Numbered from the stretch's first letter, positions 31,767 to 41,971 are shown. The stretch: DNA of 53,213 nucleotides from an uncultured bacterium (GCA_905214725.1 CAJMNH010000012.1:1-53213); one strand, 5' to 3'. The notes: generated by a model from the sequence alone, not told the origin. Program-made: numbers and translations.

Positions 31767-34700
31767 ATGAAGAACTACCGTATTTTCGTCGAGAAACGTC
31801 CCGGGTTTCGGGTCGAGGCCGAGAGCCTGCAACACGATCTGAACGAGAACCTCGGGCTGCATCTTACGCAGCTGCGCCTGCTGAACGTCTACGATCTGTT
31901 CGGCTTCACGCCCGAACTGCTCGAAGCGAGCCGTTACAGGGTTTTCGGCGAGGTGCAGACCGACGAGGTGACCGATGCGTGCGATCTCGAAGGAGTGAAA
32001 TTTCTGGCGGTGGAGTATCTGCCGGGGCAGTTCGACCAACGTGCGGCCTCGGCCGTGGATTGCGTGCGGCTGATCGATCCCGAAGCCGACGTGCGCATCC
32101 GCTCGGCGCGTCTGCTCGTCTTCGATGCCGCAACGACCGACGAGGAGGTGGCGCGCGTGCGCAAATATTACGTCAACGCCGTCGAGTCGCGCGAAAAAAA
32201 TCTCGCCGTGCTGAGCGACATGGAGCAGGCCGAGGTGAAACCCGTCGAGGTACTCGCCGGACTGCGGGAACTGACCGACGGCGAATTGGCCCCTTATTGC
32301 GCGAAGATGGGACTTGCGATGAACGCCGACGATCTGCGCGAGGTGGTGAATTATTTCCGTTCGGAGGGGCGCGACCCCTACGAAACCGAACTGCGGATTC
32401 TGGACACCTATTGGAGCGACCATTGCCGGCACACGACCTTCACGACGGAGCTGACCTCGATCACGGTCGACGAGTCGTTCATGCGCGCCGAATTGGAGGA
32501 GTCGCTCGACCTTTACCGGAAGATCCGCCGCGAACTGGGCCGCGAGCGGAAGCCTCTCTGCCTGATGGATCTGGCCACGATCGGCGCCCGCTACCTGCGC
32601 AAGCTCGGCAAACTGGACGATCTGGAGGTGAGCGAGGAGAACAACGCCTGCTCGATCTTCGTCACCATCGACGTAGACGGGCAGCCCGAAAAGTGGCTGC
32701 TGCAATTCAAGAACGAAACCCATAATCATCCCACCGAAATCGAACCCTTCGGCGGCGCTTCGACCTGTCTGGGCGGCGCGATCCGCGACCCGCTGTCGGG
32801 GCGCAGCTACGTCTATCAGGCGATGCGCGTGACGGGTGCGGGCGATATCTATCTGCCGGTCGGCGAGACGCTGGCCGGAAAATTGCCGCAGCGGGTCATC
32901 AGCCGCAAGGCTGCGGCCGGTTATTCGAGCTACGGCAATCAGATCGGTCTGGCCACGACCCACGTGCGTGAAATCTACCACCCCGACTATGTGGCCAAGC
33001 GGCTTGAAGTGGGCGCCGTGGTGGGCGCCGTGAAGGCTGAGAACGTGCGGCGCGAAACGCCCGTTGCGGGCGACGTCGTGCTGTTGCTGGGCGGTCGCAC
33101 GGGGCGCGACGGCATCGGCGGCGCGACGGGTTCGTCGAAGGAACACAACACCAAGTCGCTGGAAACCTGCTCGTCGGAGGTGCAAAAGGGAAATGCGCCG
33201 GAAGAGCGCAAGTTGGAGCGGTTGTTCCGCCGGCCGGAGGTGACGCGTCTGATTAAAAAATCGAACGATTTCGGTGCGGGCGGCGTCTCGGTGGCCATCG
33301 GCGAGCTGACCGACGGACTGGACATCTATCTGGACCGCGTGCCGACCAAATACAGCGGTTTGAATTCGACGGAGCTGGCCATCAGCGAGTCGCAGGAGCG
33401 CATGTCGGTGGTGGTCGAGAAAGAGGATATGGAGCGTTTCATGGCCTATTGCTGCGAAGAGAATATCGAAGTGACGCATGTGGCCGATGTGACCGATACG
33501 CGCCGCATGCGGATGTACAATCACGGCAAACTTGTGGTCGATCTTTCGCGCGAGTTTATCGATTCGGCGGGCGCCAGACACTATGCCGAGGCCGAAATCG
33601 GCGCCGTCGAGCAACGAAATCCCTTCGTGCGCGAGCCGAAGGGGACGACGCTCGCCGAGCGTGTGGAGGTCGATCTGGCGGACGACAACGTGGTTTCGCA
33701 GAAGGGGCTGATCGAACTGTTCGACTCGACGATCGGCGCTTCGACCGTGCTGCTGCCCTTCGGCGGCCGCACGCAGGGTTCCGAGACGCAGGTTTCGGTG
33801 CAGAAGCTTCCGACCGACGGGTATACCGACGCGGCGAGCGTCATGGCCTACGGTTACAACCCCTTCCTTACGTCGTGGAGCCCCTATCACGGCGCGGCCT
33901 ACGCCGTCGTCGAAGCGTGCGCCAAGGTCGTGGCCGCCGGTGCGCGCTACGAAGGGATGCGTTTCTCGTATCAGGAGTATTTCGAGCGCATGCACACGGC
34001 CCGCTCGTGGGGCAAACCGCTTGCTGCGTTGCTGGGCGCACTCAGGATGCAGGTCGAACTGGGCCTGCCGTCGATCGGCGGCAAGGATTCGATGAGCGGA
34101 ACCTTCCAGCAGATCAACGTGCCGCCCATGCTGATGGCCTTCGGCATTACGACCGTCGACGCGCGGCGCGTGATCTCGACCGACCTGAAAGAGGCCGGAC
34201 ATGCGCTCTACCTGTTGAAACATACGCCTCGTGCAAACCATATGCCCGACACAGGGGCGCTCAAAGCCTTGTGGTCGTATGCCGCCGAGCGGATTGCCGC
34301 CGGAGAGATTGCGGCGGCCTATGCCGTCGGTTTCGGCGGCGTGGCCGAAGCGCTGGCGAAGATGGCCTTCGGCAATGAGATCGGCGCCGAGGTCGCGCTG
34401 CCGGAGGAGGCATTGTTCGCCTACGACTACGGTTCGATCGTCGTGGAGAGCTCGGTCGAACTGAACGCTCCCTTCGCCGTGCGGCTGGGCCGGACGACGG
34501 ACGACGACGCACTGACGATCAACGGCGAGCGGATGCCGCTCGATGCGTTGCGCCGCGCCAATACGGAGCGGTTCGCCAAGATCTACCCCGATCGCGGCGT
34601 AAACCATACGACAGTTGTGGAGACGACGCCCGCACCGCGTACGTTCGTCTATGCAGGCAAGGCGGTGGAGCACCCCGTAGCCTATCTGCCGGTCTTCCCG

Positions 34701-35474
34701 GGCACCAACTGCGACTACGACACGGCGCGCGCCTTCCGCCGCGCCGGCGCCGAAGTCGAGAGCACGGTCTTCTGCAATCTGGACACCGAGGCGATCTTCC
34801 GTTCGATCCGCGAGATGAAGGAGCATATCCGCCGTTGCCACATCTTCGTGCTCAGCGGCGGGTTCTCGTCGGGCGACGAGCCCGACGGAAGCGGTAAGTT
34901 TATCGCCAATGTGCTGAACAATAAGGATATTTCGGCGGAAATCCATGCGCTGCTCGACCGTGGCGGTCTCGTCTTGGGCATCTGCAACGGTTTTCAGGCG
35001 CTCGTCAAATCCGGTCTGCTGCCTTACGGACGGCTGGGCCGTGTGACGAAGGCGTCGCCCACGCTCTTCCGCAACGACATCAACCGCCACGTCTCGCAGA
35101 TCGTCACCACGCGCGTGGCTTCGGTCGCTTCGCCGTGGCTGAGCTCCTTCGCGGTGGGCGATCTGCACCGCATTGCCGTGAGTCACGGCGAGGGCAAGTT
35201 CGTGGTCGACGAGGCGCTGGCGCGCGAACTGTTCGAACGCGGACAGGTGGCCTTCCAGTATGCCGGAGCCGACGGTCACGCTACGGCCGAAGCGCCCTGC
35301 AATCCCAACGGCTCCTATTACGCCATCGAGGGCATCGTCTCCGAGGACGGGCAGATTCTGGGCAAAATGGGTCACACGGAGCGTTACGAGCAAAACCTCT
35401 TTAAGAATATCTACGGAGAGAAGCGGCAGCCGATCTTCGAGAACGCCGTGGCCTATTTCCGCAAACGAAACTAA
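31767..35474 (+). CDS. purL: Phosphoribosylformylglycinamidine synthase, large single-chain form
   Basis: A 1235-residue PurL of the proteobacterial type, containing the N-terminal PurS-like part, the ATP-using core (ETHNHPT, GATGSSKEHNTKSLE, SIGGKDSMSGT) and a C-terminal glutaminase domain from about residue 965 (FPGTNCDYDTA, nucleophile C1073 in GICNGF, then histidine/glutamate near the end). It turns FGAR and glutamine into FGAM. No separate purS or purQ is needed. Confidence 0.97.
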   Translation: MKNYRIFVEKRPGFRVEAESLQHDLNENLGLHLTQLRLLNVYDLFGFTPELLEASRYRVFGEVQTDEVTDACDLEGVKFLAVEYLPGQFDQRAASAVDCVRLIDPEADVRIRSARLLVFDAATTDEEVARVRKYYVNAVESREKNLAVLSDMEQAEVKPVEVLAGLRELTDGELAPYCAKMGLAMNADDLREVVNYFRSEGRDPYETELRILDTYWSDHCRHTTFTTELTSITVDESFMRAELEESLDLYRKIRRELGRERKPLCLMDLATIGARYLRKLGKLDDLEVSEENNACSIFVTIDVDGQPEKWLLQFKNETHNHPTEIEPFGGASTCLGGAIRDPLSGRSYVYQAMRVTGAGDIYLPVGETLAGKLPQRVISRKAAAGYSSYGNQIGLATTHVREIYHPDYVAKRLEVGAVVGAVKAENVRRETPVAGDVVLLLGGRTGRDGIGGATGSSKEHNTKSLETCSSEVQKGNAPEERKLERLFRRPEVTRLIKKSNDFGAGGVSVAIGELTDGLDIYLDRVPTKYSGLNSTELAISESQERMSVVVEKEDMERFMAYCCEENIEVTHVADVTDTRRMRMYNHGKLVVDLSREFIDSAGARHYAEAEIGAVEQRNPFVREPKGTTLAERVEVDLADDNVVSQKGLIELFDSTIGASTVLLPFGGRTQGSETQVSVQKLPTDGYTDAASVMAYGYNPFLTSWSPYHGAAYAVVEACAKVVAAGARYEGMRFSYQEYFERMHTARSWGKPLAALLGALRMQVELGLPSIGGKDSMSGTFQQINVPPMLMAFGITTVDARRVISTDLKEAGHALYLLKHTPRANHMPDTGALKALWSYAAERIAAGEIAAAYAVGFGGVAEALAKMAFGNEIGAEVALPEEALFAYDYGSIVVESSVELNAPFAVRLGRTTDDDALTINGERMPLDALRRANTERFAKIYPDRGVNHTTVVETTPAPRTFVYAGKAVEHPVAYLPVFPGTNCDYDTARAFRRAGAEVESTVFCNLDTEAIFRSIREMKEHIRRCHIFVLSGGFSSGDEPDGSGKFIANVLNNKDISAEIHALLDRGGLVLGICNGFQALVKSGLLPYGRLGRVTKASPTLFRNDINRHVSQIVTTRVASVASPWLSSFAVGDLHRIAVSHGEGKFVVDEALARELFERGQVAFQYAGADGHATAEAPCNPNGSYYAIEGIVSEDGQILGKMGHTERYEQNLFKNIYGEKRQPIFENAVAYFRKRN

Positions 35475-35490
35475 CCCGAACCGACAAAAT

Positions 35491-36477
35491 ATGAACCTGA
35501 AAAACGCGTTAATCAGTTTTACGGCCTTCGTCGCCATGGTTGCGGCGATCGTCCCCTGCGCCGCCAAACGTCCGGCGGACACCGACCTGCGGCTGCTCTA
35601 CTGGAACATCCAGAACGGCATGTGGTCGGGGCAGGGCGACAATTACGACCGTTTCGTGGGGTGGGTGAAGGAGTTCGACCCCGATGTCTGCGTGTGGTGC
35701 GAGGCGCAGTCGATCTATACCTCGGGCACGGCCGATGCGATGGCTCCGGCCGACCGCTATCTGGTCGACAACTGGGGCGAGCTGGCGGCGCGTTACGGCC
35801 ATAAATACTGGTACGTGGGCGGTCACCGCGACAACTATCCGCAGGTGATTACGTCGAAATATCCGATCGAGAACGTCGAACGGATCGTGGGCGAGGAGCC
35901 CGACAGCGTCGTGACGCACGGCGCGGGGTGGGCGCGCATCGAGAAGAAGGGGCGCACGATCAACATCGTGACGCTCCACCTGTGGCCGCAGCCCTACGCT
36001 TACCGCGCCGCCGACCGCGAGGCGAGCCGCGCCAAACGCGAGGGCGACCATTACCGCCGCATGGAGATCGAATACATCTGCCGCCATACGATCGCAACCG
36101 AACCCGATGCCGCCGATCAGCTCTGGATGATGATGGGCGACAACAACTCGTGGTCGCGGCTCGACAACTGGTTTTACAAATACCCCGCGGACGATTCGCG
36201 GCTGCTGGCGCAGGACTATGTGCTGGAAAATACGCCTTATGTCGACGTGATCGCGCGGCGGCATCCCGGCGAGTTCCATCCGACGATGCATTCGCCCAAG
36301 CGCATCGACTTCATCTATTGTACGCCGCGTCTCTGCGACTGCGTCGTTAGGGCGGAGGTGATCAAGGACGACTACGCCGAGCCGGTGCGCGATCCGAAGA
36401 AACTGTCGAATTTCTGGCATCCGTCGGATCACCGGCCGATCGTGGTGGATTTCGATTTGAAAAAGACGAAAAAATAA
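35491..36477 (+). CDS. Exported endonuclease/exonuclease/phosphatase (EEP) family protein
   Basis: A 328-residue protein with signal peptide (cleavage near residue 25). EEP-fold motifs: YWNIQNGMW, VWCEAQ (metal Glu), IVTLHLWP, MMGDNNSW (catalytic Asp/Asn) and HPSDHRPIV (catalytic His). The fold hydrolyses phosphodiesters or phosphomonoesters. Substrate unknown. It is exported and so not a purine-pathway enzyme, yet sits 16 bases after purL and 24 before purC in the same direction. Confidence 0.86.
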   Translation: MNLKNALISFTAFVAMVAAIVPCAAKRPADTDLRLLYWNIQNGMWSGQGDNYDRFVGWVKEFDPDVCVWCEAQSIYTSGTADAMAPADRYLVDNWGELAARYGHKYWYVGGHRDNYPQVITSKYPIENVERIVGEEPDSVVTHGAGWARIEKKGRTINIVTLHLWPQPYAYRAADREASRAKREGDHYRRMEIEYICRHTIATEPDAADQLWMMMGDNNSWSRLDNWFYKYPADDSRLLAQDYVLENTPYVDVIARRHPGEFHPTMHSPKRIDFIYCTPRLCDCVVRAEVIKDDYAEPVRDPKKLSNFWHPSDHRPIVVDFDLKKTKK

Positions 36478-36501
36478 TAACTTCAAAACACATAACAAAC
36501 T

Positions 36502-37218
36502 ATGAAACAGCTCGAAATGCTTTACGAAGGTAAGGCCAAACAGGTTTTCCGCACGGACGACGACGATGTGATCCTGATGCATTACAAGGATGCCGCCACC
36601 GCTTTCAACAATATCAAGAAAGCGACCATCGAGGGCAAAGGCGTCCTCAATAACAGGATTTCGACGATCATCTTCGGCTATCTGAAGGAGGCGGGCGTTC
36701 CGACGCACTACATCGAAACGCTCAACGAGCGCGACCAGCTGTGCCGCCGCGTGAAGATCATTCCGTTGGAGGTGATCGTGCGCAATATCGTAGCCGGTTC
36801 GATGGCCAAGCGTCTCGGTCTGGAAGAGGGCATCAAGCCGTCGAACACGATCTACGACATCTGCTACAAATGCGACGAGCTGGGCGATCCGCTCATCAAC
36901 GACCACCATGCCGTAGCGTTGGGCGTCGTGACCTACGACGAGCTGAAACAGATCTACGACATGACGGCTAAGATCAACGAGGTGCTGACCGGCCTCTTCG
37001 ACCGGATGAACATCACGCTCGTGGACTTCAAGATCGAGTTCGGCCGCACGTCGGACGGCGAGATCGTGCTGGCGGACGAGGTGTCGCCCGATACCTGCCG
37101 CCTGTGGGACAAGACGACGAACGAGAAACTCGACAAGGACCGTTTTCGCCGCGATTTGGGTCGTGTGCGCGAAGCCTACGAGGAGATTCTCGCCCGTCTG
37201 GAGGCGTTGAAAAAATAG
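36502..37218 (+). CDS. purC: SAICAR synthase
   Basis: A 238-residue enzyme adding aspartate to CAIR with ATP. LYEGKAKQVF is the nucleotide loop; VIVRNIVAGS, KIEFGR and LADEVSPDTCRLWD are the core motifs. Length is typical of bacterial PurC. Confidence 0.97.
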   Translation: MKQLEMLYEGKAKQVFRTDDDDVILMHYKDAATAFNNIKKATIEGKGVLNNRISTIIFGYLKEAGVPTHYIETLNERDQLCRRVKIIPLEVIVRNIVAGSMAKRLGLEEGIKPSNTIYDICYKCDELGDPLINDHHAVALGVVTYDELKQIYDMTAKINEVLTGLFDRMNITLVDFKIEFGRTSDGEIVLADEVSPDTCRLWDKTTNEKLDKDRFRRDLGRVREAYEEILARLEALKK

Positions 37219-37283
37219 AAGGGCCGCGAACGGCGGGAGACGATTCCCGCTTCGGTTCCGTTTTCGGATTTTGAAAAAACAGG

Positions 37284-38708
37284 ATGAATCACGATATGGA
37301 TAAATTGCCTTTCGACGAGTTGCACGAAGAGTGCGGCGTTTTCGGCGTTTTCGGCGTCGACGATGCGCCGGGAATCGTTTATTACGGCCTGCACGCCTTG
37401 CAGCACCGCGGACAGGAGGCGTGCGGCATCGTTTGCGCAGACGAAGGACGGCTTTCGTCGGTCAAGGGCGAGGGGTTGGTGACCGAGGTCTTCAACGGCG
37501 ACAACCTCTCGACGCTCCACGGCCGGATGGCCATCGGCCATGTGCGCTATTCGACCGCCGGAGGCGGCGGCCGCGAGAACGTACAGCCCTTCGTCTTCCA
37601 TCACCACACGGGAGATTTCGCATTGGCGCACAACGGCAACCTCGTCAATTCGCGGGAATTGGTCCGCTACTTGGAGGATAAGGGAAGTCTCTTCCACTCA
37701 ACCTCCGACAGCGAGGTGCTGGCCCATCTGATCAAGAAGGAGCACAGCTCGGAGCACCGCATCTTCGCCATCATCGATGCGCTCAACATGCTCGAAGGCG
37801 GTTTCGCCTTCCTGATCATGACCGAGAATCGTCTCTATGCCTGCCGCGACAAGTACGGACTGCGCCCGCTCTCGATCGGCCGGCTCAACGACGGCTGGGT
37901 CGTCAGCTCCGAGACCTGCGCGCTGGACATCGTCGGCGCGGAGTTCGTGCGCGACGTCAACCCGGGCGAGATCGTCACCCTCGATCACAACGGCATCCGC
38001 AGTCGTGACTACTCGATGTACAAACGCAACTGCATGTGCGCGATGGAGTATATCTATTTCGCGCGTCCCGACAGCGACATCGAGTGCTGCAACGTCCACG
38101 CCTTCCGCAAGGAGTCGGGACGGCTGCTCTTCGCGGAGGCTCCGGCCGACGCCGACGTGGTGATCGGCGTGCCCGATTCGAGCCTGTCGGCCGCTATCGG
38201 CTATTCGGAGGCTAGCGGCATTCCCTATGAGATGGGATTGATCAAAAACCGGTATATCGGCCGCACCTTTATCCAGCCGTCGCAGGCGATGCGCGAGAAG
38301 GGCGTCAAGATGAAGCTTTCGGCCGTGCGGAGCTTGGTGGCGGGCAAACGCGTGGCGCTTATCGACGACTCGATCGTGCGCGGCACCACGTCGCTGCGTA
38401 TCGTGCGCATGTTGAAGGCTGCCGGAGCGACGCAGGTGCACGTGCGCATCGCATCGCCCAAGATGACCCATCCCTGTTTCTACGGCGTCGATACCTCGAC
38501 CTGCGACCAGTTGATCGGTCACCGCTGTTCGGTCGAGGAGATCTGCCGCCAGATCGAAGCCGATTCGCTGGCCTACCTCTCGGAAGAGGCGCTGCTGAAA
38601 GCCGGCAATCGCAAGGAGATGTGCATGGCCTGTTTCACGGGCCGCTATCCCACGGCGCTCTATGACCATGCGTCCGAAATCGACTGCAAGGACGATAAAA
38701 AGTGTTGA
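37284..38708 (+). CDS. purF: Amidophosphoribosyltransferase
   Basis: A 474-residue enzyme making phosphoribosylamine from PRPP and glutamine, the committed purine step. The catalytic cysteine is C17 in EECGVFGV, implying removal of a propeptide of 16 residues (or 12 if M5 is the start). IDDSIVRGTTS is the PRPP motif. Cysteines in the C-terminal MCMACF and around residues 250 and 400 fit the Fe-S-containing, Bacillus-type PurF, in which an oxygen-labile 4Fe-4S cluster is structural. Confidence 0.96.
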   Translation: MNHDMDKLPFDELHEECGVFGVFGVDDAPGIVYYGLHALQHRGQEACGIVCADEGRLSSVKGEGLVTEVFNGDNLSTLHGRMAIGHVRYSTAGGGGRENVQPFVFHHHTGDFALAHNGNLVNSRELVRYLEDKGSLFHSTSDSEVLAHLIKKEHSSEHRIFAIIDALNMLEGGFAFLIMTENRLYACRDKYGLRPLSIGRLNDGWVVSSETCALDIVGAEFVRDVNPGEIVTLDHNGIRSRDYSMYKRNCMCAMEYIYFARPDSDIECCNVHAFRKESGRLLFAEAPADADVVIGVPDSSLSAAIGYSEASGIPYEMGLIKNRYIGRTFIQPSQAMREKGVKMKLSAVRSLVAGKRVALIDDSIVRGTTSLRIVRMLKAAGATQVHVRIASPKMTHPCFYGVDTSTCDQLIGHRCSVEEICRQIEADSLAYLSEEALLKAGNRKEMCMACFTGRYPTALYDHASEIDCKDDKKC

Positions 38709-38749
38709 GACAAGTCTGTGCGGAGACAACCTCTCCGGCACGACGATGA

Positions 38750-39802
38750 ATGACAAACGAAAAACCGAAAATCAATATGGCAGAAAGTTATGAGAAGGCC
38801 GGCGTGAATCTCGAAGCCGGTTACGAGGTGGTCCGCCGCATCAAGAAGCACGTCGCTTCGACCGCGCGTACGGGCGTCATGGGTACGATCGGGGCCTTCG
38901 GCGGGATGTTCGATCTGGCGGCCCTCAAGGTCAAGGAGCCGGTGCTCGTAAGCGGCACCGACGGCGTGGGAACGAAACTCAAACTGGCCTTTGCACTGGA
39001 CAAGCACGATACCATCGGCATCGACGCCGTGGCGATGTGCGTCAACGACGTGCTGGCGCAGGGCGCCGAACCGCTCTTCTTCCTGGACTATGTGGCCGTA
39101 GGGCATAACGAACCGGTCAAGATCGAAGGGATCGTCTGCGGCGTGGCCGAGGGCTGCCGTCAGGCGGGCTGCGCGCTCGTCGGCGGCGAAACGGCCGAGA
39201 TGCCGGGCATGTACGAAGGGGGCGAGTACGACATCGCGGGATTCACGGTGGGCGTCGTCGAGCGCAAGCGGCTCATCGACGGATCGAAGGTCAAGGCCGG
39301 CGACGTGCTGGTGGGAATCGCCTCGTCGGGAGTTCACTCCAACGGCTTTTCGCTGGTTCGTAAGGTGCTGTCGGACAACTCGCTGGAACTGAACAAGGTC
39401 TATCCCGAACTGAGCATCCATACGCTGGGCGAGGTGCTGCTCACCCCGACGAAGATCTATGTGAAGCCGGTGCTCGACGTGATCCGTCAGTGCGACGTTC
39501 ACGGTATCAGCCACATTACCGGCGGCGGCTTCGACGAGAATATTCCCCGCATCCTGCACGAAGGGCAGGGAATCGAAATCGAGGAGGGAACATGGGAGAT
39601 TCTGCCCGTATTCCGTTTCTTGGAGAAATACGGCAAGATCGCTCACCGCGAGATGTTCAACATCTTCAACATGGGCGTCGGCATGGTCATCGCGCTCGAC
39701 GAAAAGGAGGCGCAGAAGGCCGTCGACATTCTGTCGTCGCACGGCCAGCGGGCATCGGTCATCGGACGCATCACCGACTCCGAAGGGGTCGTCATCCGAT
39801 AG
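38750..39802 (+). CDS. purM: Phosphoribosylformylglycinamidine cyclo-ligase (AIR synthetase)
   Basis: A 350-residue PurM. SYEKAGVNLEAGYE, VSGTDGVGTKLKLA, ALVGGETAEMPGMY and HITGGGFDEN are the family motifs; it closes FGAM to AIR. The start is uncertain: 38750 is given, and the ATG at 38777 (MAESYEKAG) would match many homologues better. Confidence 0.95.
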   Translation: MTNEKPKINMAESYEKAGVNLEAGYEVVRRIKKHVASTARTGVMGTIGAFGGMFDLAALKVKEPVLVSGTDGVGTKLKLAFALDKHDTIGIDAVAMCVNDVLAQGAEPLFFLDYVAVGHNEPVKIEGIVCGVAEGCRQAGCALVGGETAEMPGMYEGGEYDIAGFTVGVVERKRLIDGSKVKAGDVLVGIASSGVHSNGFSLVRKVLSDNSLELNKVYPELSIHTLGEVLLTPTKIYVKPVLDVIRQCDVHGISHITGGGFDENIPRILHEGQGIEIEEGTWEILPVFRFLEKYGKIAHREMFNIFNMGVGMVIALDEKEAQKAVDILSSHGQRASVIGRITDSEGVVIR

Positions 39803-39803
39803 C

Positions 39804-40379
39804 ATGCCGATGAAACGGATCGCAGTTTTCGCCAGCGGCGAGGGAAGCAATTTCGAAGCGATCGCGGCTGCCTGCCGGCAGGGCGAGATCGCGGCCGAGG
39901 TGGCGCTCGTCGTGTGCGACCGCCCCGGAGCGCGGGTTGTGGAGCGTGCGGCGGCGTACGGCGTCGAATGTTTCGCTTTTGCGCCGAAATCGTACGCCTC
40001 GAAAGCCGATTACGAACGCGAGATCATCGCGCGGCTCGATGCCGCCGGCGTCGAGCTGGTCTGTCTGGCGGGCTACATGCGGATTCTCTCCGACGTGCTG
40101 CTCGGAGCCTGCGGCGGGCGGATCGTCAATATCCATCCCTCGCTGTTGCCCGCCTTCAAGGGGGCGCACGCCATCGAACAGGCCGTGGCTTACGGCGTGA
40201 AGGTCTACGGGGTGACGATCCATTGGGTCGACGCCGCGCTCGACGGCGGGCGGGTCATCGCGCAGCGGGCTTTTGCCTACGACGGCGACGACGTGCAGGA
40301 GGTCGAACGGCGCATCCACGAGGTGGAGCATAAATTATATGTGGAAACAATCAGTAAATTAGTAAAGGAGATCGAATAA
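39804..40379 (+). CDS. purN: Phosphoribosylglycinamide formyltransferase
   Basis: A 191-residue enzyme formylating GAR with 10-formyl-THF. VFASGEGSNFEAI is the phosphate loop, AGYMRIL the folate-binding segment, and NIHPSLLPAFKG carries catalytic Asn/His, with D in the following HWVDAALDGG. One base from purM and directly abutting purH. Confidence 0.96.
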   Translation: MPMKRIAVFASGEGSNFEAIAAACRQGEIAAEVALVVCDRPGARVVERAAAYGVECFAFAPKSYASKADYEREIIARLDAAGVELVCLAGYMRILSDVLLGACGGRIVNIHPSLLPAFKGAHAIEQAVAYGVKVYGVTIHWVDAALDGGRVIAQRAFAYDGDDVQEVERRIHEVEHKLYVETISKLVKEIE

Positions 40380-41909
40380 ATGAGGGCATTGATAAGTGTC
40401 AGCGATAAGACGGGCGTCGTCGATTTCGCAAAGAATCTGAAGGCATTGGGCTGGGAGGTGATCGCCACGGGCGGCACGATGAAACTGCTGCGCGAGAGCG
40501 GCGTCGAGGTGCTGAACATCAGCGACGTGACGGGCTTCCCCGAAATCTGCGACGGACGCGTCAAAACGCTTCATCCGGCTGTGCACGGCGGCCTGCTGGC
40601 GCGCCGCGACGTCGAGGAGCATGTCGAGGCGTTGCGCGCCAACGGCATCGAGTTCATCGATCTGGTCTGCGTGAATCTCTATCCATTCCGTCAGACGATC
40701 GCCAAGGAGGGCGTTACGCTGGCCGAGGCGATCGAGAACATCGACATCGGCGGTCCTTCGATGCTGCGTAGCGCGGCCAAGAATTTCCGCGACGTGACCG
40801 TTGTCTGCGATCCGGCGGATTATGCCGCCGTCCTCGACGAGATGCGCGCTCGCGGCAATACGACCTCCGAGACGCGCCTGCGTCTTTCGGCCAAAGCCTA
40901 CACGCATACGGCGGAGTACGATCGCATGATCGCCGCCTACATGCGCGCGCAGGCGGGGCTTCCCGAGAAGCTGTTCCTCGATTTCGATCTGGTGCAATCG
41001 CTCCGCTACGGCGAGAATCCTCATCAGACGGCCAAGTTCTACCGCTCGGCCGAGGAGGTTCCCTTCTCGCTGGCGCATGCCAAGCAGCTCAACGGCAAGG
41101 AGTTGTCATACAACAATATTCAGGACGCCAATGCCGCGCTCAATATCGTGCGCGAGTTCGACGAACCTTTCTGCGTGGGACTCAAACACATGAATCCCTG
41201 CGGCGCCGCCGTGGGCCGCGATGTTGCGGATGCGTGGACGAAGGCCTATGAGGCCGACAAGGTGTCGATCTTCGGCGGCATCGTCGCCGTGAACCGCGAG
41301 GTGACGCGCGAGGCGGCCGAGTCGATGAAGCCGATCTTTTTGGAGATCATCATGGCGCCCAAATTCTCGGAGGGTGCGCTCGAAGTGCTCGCCGCAAAGA
41401 AAAACCTACGTCTGTTGGAGGTCGATATGACTCGTACCAACGTGCATCCGATGCAGTATGTGAGCGTCAACGGCGGCATGCTGGCGCAGGAGTTGGACGT
41501 CGAGACGAAGCGGGTCGAGGCGTCGATGACCGTTACGAAGGTTCGTCCCGACGAAACGCAGTTGCGCGATCTGGATTTCGCATGGCGCATTGTCAAGCAT
41601 GTCAAGTCGAACGCCATCGTGGTGGTGAAGGAGGGGCAGACGGTCGGCGTCGGCGCCGGACAGATGAACCGCATCGGCTCGGCTGAGATCGCGCTCAAGG
41701 AGGCGCAAGCCAAAGGCGTGACCGAAGGACTGGTCATGGCTTCCGACGGCTTTTTCCCCTTCGACGACTGCGTGACGCTCGCCGCGGCGAACGGCGTCGC
41801 TGCGATCGTGCAGCCCGGCGGATCGGTGCGCGACGAAGATTCGATCCGCAAGGCCGACGAGACCGGCGTGGCGATGCTCTTTACCGGTATGCGCCATTTC
41901 AAACATTAA
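40380..41909 (+). CDS. purH: Bifunctional AICAR formyltransferase/IMP cyclohydrolase
   Basis: A 509-residue PurH doing the last two steps to IMP. The N-terminal cyclohydrolase (about 1-190) has ISVSDKTGVV and GRVKTLHPAVHGG; the C-terminal formyltransferase has LRYGENPHQ, KHMNPCG and FPFDD. It ends GMRHFKH as usual. The stop codon lies inside an 18-bp palindrome. ATG immediately follows the purN stop. Confidence 0.97.
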   Translation: MRALISVSDKTGVVDFAKNLKALGWEVIATGGTMKLLRESGVEVLNISDVTGFPEICDGRVKTLHPAVHGGLLARRDVEEHVEALRANGIEFIDLVCVNLYPFRQTIAKEGVTLAEAIENIDIGGPSMLRSAAKNFRDVTVVCDPADYAAVLDEMRARGNTTSETRLRLSAKAYTHTAEYDRMIAAYMRAQAGLPEKLFLDFDLVQSLRYGENPHQTAKFYRSAEEVPFSLAHAKQLNGKELSYNNIQDANAALNIVREFDEPFCVGLKHMNPCGAAVGRDVADAWTKAYEADKVSIFGGIVAVNREVTREAAESMKPIFLEIIMAPKFSEGALEVLAAKKNLRLLEVDMTRTNVHPMQYVSVNGGMLAQELDVETKRVEASMTVTKVRPDETQLRDLDFAWRIVKHVKSNAIVVVKEGQTVGVGAGQMNRIGSAEIALKEAQAKGVTEGLVMASDGFFPFDDCVTLAAANGVAAIVQPGGSVRDEDSIRKADETGVAMLFTGMRHFKH

Positions 41910-41934
41910 TGCGCCTGCATTAATGTTTGAAATG
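41895..41934. repeat. 18-bp perfect palindrome over the purH stop codon
   Basis: Arms 41895-41912 and 41917-41934 with loop GCCT. The left arm is the conserved end of purH, so the right arm is an inverted duplication. There is no T tract, so it is probably an RNA-stabilising or processing hairpin rather than a terminator. Confidence 0.9.
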
Positions 41935-41971
41935 ATCGAATGGCGATAGTTGTTGCTTATATAGTCGGTTT

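Noticed and set aside
31644..35582. A 1312-codon open frame antisense to purL
   Set aside because: It lies opposite a clear purL, has no recognisable domains, and is explained by GC-rich codon use leaving few stops on the other strand. The same holds for long antisense frames at 21868-24228 (carB), 18513-20927 and 13836-15755.
41895..41934. Rho-independent terminator after purH
   Set aside because: The hairpin is strong but no T tract follows it, and purD continues in the same direction.
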